A stretch of 33,771 nt of DNA. Source: Dinoroseobacter sp. (GTDB lineage: Bacteria > Pseudomonadota > Alphaproteobacteria > Rhodobacterales > Rhodobacteraceae). Of the stretch, positions 32,199-33,771 are shown piece by piece (positions within the stretch are counted from its first letter, which is position 1; the number at the start of each line of letters is the position of its first letter). The notes beneath the pieces were generated by a model, which did not search any database, had not been told where the DNA came from, and saw only the letters and a list, made by a program, of their open reading frames with translations. The stretch covers positions 1 through 33,771 of the forward strand of contig JASJAW010000033.1 in assembly GCA_030066795.1 (NCBI GenBank), written 5' to 3'. Made by a program: the position numbers and the translations under genes.

Positions 32199-33201
32199 TC
32201 ATTTGTTCCCCGCGATAGCCTGTATTATGCGTTTGCGGTCCACATCTTTAGTGTATCGCTCGATCTCCGAAAGGGTCAGGTGCCCGGACATTGCTGCGAT
32301 CTGGTGCGGCGTATAACCGTTCTCTGCCCAGTACACACAGAACGCTTTGCGCAGTCCGTGCAGGCGTGACTCTACCCCTGCTGCCTTGGCCGCGTTACCG
32401 TACAGATTGCCAAGGCTCTCCTTGGTAAACGGCCGTCCCTGGCTGTTTAGAATGAGTGAAGGAGCTATGTCCTTCGTACCGGCAATCACTGCGCGCAGGT
32501 CCGGCGTCATAGGCACTAATGCTTCAGCTCCGGTCTTGTGACGGCGGAAGGTAAGAATATCTCCCTGGATATTCTTGCGACCCAATACACAAAGGTCCAC
32601 ACGAGCTGCGCCGGTGAGTAGGGCTAGGTCGAACACCAGCCGCTCGACTGTTCCGACCTGCCAGTGCTTTTTGAAACGTTCGATTTCTTCAGGAGTCGCC
32701 GTTGGGAAGCCCTTGGTTTCAGGCTTATCGATCTGCACCGTTGTATATGGGTTCTTCGGAATGATCCGCAGCTTGCGCAGGTGCTCGAAGACGGGCTTCA
32801 GTGCCTTGTATTCGTTCCATGCGCCGTGCCCGCCCTTAGCATATAGAGCGGTTTCGATAGCTTCCGCAGTAATAGAGGACAGCGCGCGATCCATACGCCT
32901 TGCGGTAGCGGTTAAAGATGGCCAAGCGGGATTTTTTTGTGTCTTCGGAGTAAGTTTTCCACTTGTGGTCGCCAGACGTGTATATGTCCAAAGCCCAAGC
33001 AAAAGAGCCGGATTTGGGTGTTTCCGTGTCCGGAGGCATATCCTGCCAGCGAGCGTGTTCGGCCCAGTATGCAGCCTTAACCTTTGGGTCGTCAGGCGGT
33101 AGGCCATGAACGCCAAGGGACGCCTCCTTGCCGCCGCGGCGGTTGTAATGAAACCACCGTCCCCGGCGCTAGCGCGAGCGAAGATAGGCTTCGGGGTTCA
33201 T
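32199..33201 (-). pseudogene. Tyrosine recombinase/integrase, broken by stop and frameshift
   Basis: The C-terminal catalytic domain is intact: Arg in GAARVDLCVLG, HGLRKAFCVYW with H-x-x-R, then SGHLTLSEIERYTK with the His and the nucleophilic Tyr. Upstream, the N-terminal arm and core-binding domain continue in another frame (KTYSEDTKKSRLAIFNRYRK); the frame change is near 32890. That frame runs back to ATG at 33201 (MNPEAYLRSR), but a TAG at 33169-33171 interrupts it before RRGRWFHYNRRGG. Two lesions point to a pseudogene. It lies 80 bp from the tRNA-Arg 3' end and faces it, the standard layout of an integrated prophage or island continuing past the window. Confidence 0.85.
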
Positions 33202-33245
33202 CAAGCGCCCCCAATCGGCTGGACGGCTTCATGAGTCGCGCCTGC

Positions 33246-33383
33246 CTAGTCGGGATAGGAGAAGACAACGCCTTCTAGCGCTACAGCCTTAATCCGTGCG
33301 CCAGGATAAAGTTCGGAGACAAATGCCTGCGTTTCTTTGATCTGATACGCGGTAGGCATAGAAGGGGCGCGGGGTTTAGACAT
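33246..33383 (-). CDS. Small protein upstream of integrase
   Basis: The 45-residue product (from MSKPRAPSMPTAYQIKETQA to GVVFSYPD) lies 44 bp upstream of the integrase start on the same strand. From memory, similar short proteins ending in a G-V-x-F-x-Y-P-D stretch precede integrases in alphaproteobacterial prophages; their role is unknown. The internal ATG at 33383 is preferred over a longer frame to 33467 because the preceding residues read as another gene in a different frame. Confidence 0.5.
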   Translation of the reverse strand: MSKPRAPSMPTAYQIKETQAFVSELYPGARIKAVALEGVVFSYPD

Positions 33384-33503
33384 CTTGTGGGTAAGCCTCG
33401 TCCAATACACTGTTCCGGTGAAGGTCAAGCCGGGCACAGACGCCGTCAAAGACCTCCAGCACCTCATCGATTATTCAAAAGACCAGTGTAAATCGCAGTT
33501 CAT
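33376..33503 (-). pseudogene. Possible small phage-type ORF, frameshifted
   Basis: An ATG at 33503 reads MNCDLHWSFE and stops. One frame over, the sequence continues as DEVLEVFDGVCARLDLHRNS and ends QDV-TAA overlapping the next ATG by 8 bp. Overlap with the next gene and protein-like composition suggest one gene of about 43 residues broken by a shift in a T run near 33475. Confidence is low because the pieces are short. Confidence 0.3.
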
Positions 33504-33771
33504 AGTCTTCGTAGACGAGGGACCTTTGGAGGGGTACTAATCCGCCCCGCTGTTTCTTACGAAATACGCCTCACTATTCCACCGCAAGCGCTGTAGTCGT
33601 TGCCCCGTAGCTGCCAAAGTCTGCTTGAAAGACCGGACTGGGATGATTGTGTTGAAGAAGTCGGTCTTGAGATCGCTTTACTGGTCCGGCCGTGCGGGTT
33701 CCGGCCGGGCTTTCAGGCGGGAGCCGACACGCCAGGGATCAACTTCGCGAGTTTCCGGAGGTTTTGGGCGG
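33504..33771. other. Window edge, no gene recognised
   Basis: No open frame with a convincing start or motif is visible. A GC-rich stretch with repeated CCGGCC/GGCCGG blocks lies near 33690-33710. The region belongs to the element integrated at tRNA-Arg and continues beyond the window. Confidence 0.4.

Noticed and set aside
32932..32938. Homopolymer run of seven T as the integrase frameshift site
   Set aside because: The N-terminal frame reads sensibly through the run and beyond it to about 32890, so the frame change lies later.
1..33771. CRISPR array
   Set aside because: I saw no regularly spaced short direct repeats with unique spacers, and no cas-like genes.

Overview
The window reads as a chromosomal segment of an alphaproteobacterium of the Rhodobacteraceae (Roseobacter group). 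The dapF-mtaB pair, the serB / serC-serA locus, an ImuB gene behind a GAAC-N7-GAAC LexA box, an IalB-type secreted protein, DUF2783 next to a flavoprotein monooxygenase and hmgA, and a complete TRAP transporter operon all fit that group. This assignment rests on gene content and motifs recognised from memory, not on a search.

Region 1 (about 8-8618) is a genomic island. It is bounded by a perfect 45-bp direct repeat of the 3' part of a tRNA-Lys(TTT) gene: the intact tRNA is at the right edge and the copied att end at the left edge. The island is visibly more AT-rich than the core and is decayed. It holds a broken IS3-family element, a divergent cluster (DegT/AHBA-type PLP enzyme, a protein with a possible GT-D-like C-terminus, an ATP-grasp ligase and a methyltransferase), a truncated C-terminal piece of a polysaccharide-cluster-type protein, a GC-rich patch with two tiny overlapping ORFs, and a minus-strand operon with one frameshifted soluble protein and two membrane proteins. 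No integrase gene is visible in it.

Region 2 (about 8700-17700) is core housekeeping. It begins with a decayed second tRNA-Lys copy, then dapF-mtaB (lysine/peptidoglycan precursor; tRNA modification), the SOS-controlled imuB, ialB, and the phosphoserine route to serine: serB on one strand, serC-serA on the other. A structured leader precedes serC, a nested palindrome lies between serC and serA, and a clean terminator follows serA.

Region 3 (about 17695-23150, minus strand) is an aromatic-degradation operon: a LacI-type regulator, homogentisate dioxygenase hmgA, an atypical metallo-beta-lactamase-fold protein, a small membrane protein, a flavin monooxygenase and DUF2783. The next two homogentisate-pathway enzymes are not in the window.

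Region 4 (23249-31903) is a divergent catabolic cluster. A large FAD/Fe-S D-2-hydroxyacid dehydrogenase and a GntR/FCD regulator run leftward; a class V aminotransferase, TRAP transporter (dctP-dctQ-dctM) and an enoyl-CoA hydratase-family protein run rightward. A perfect 16-bp palindrome lies in the shared promoter region. The set suggests uptake of an organic acid, oxidation to a 2-oxoacid and transamination; the substrate cannot be read from the sequence.

Region 5 (32043 to the end) begins a second island: tRNA-Arg(CCT), then a tyrosine integrase facing it. The integrase has an in-frame stop and a frameshift and looks inactive; small phage-type ORFs follow to the window edge.
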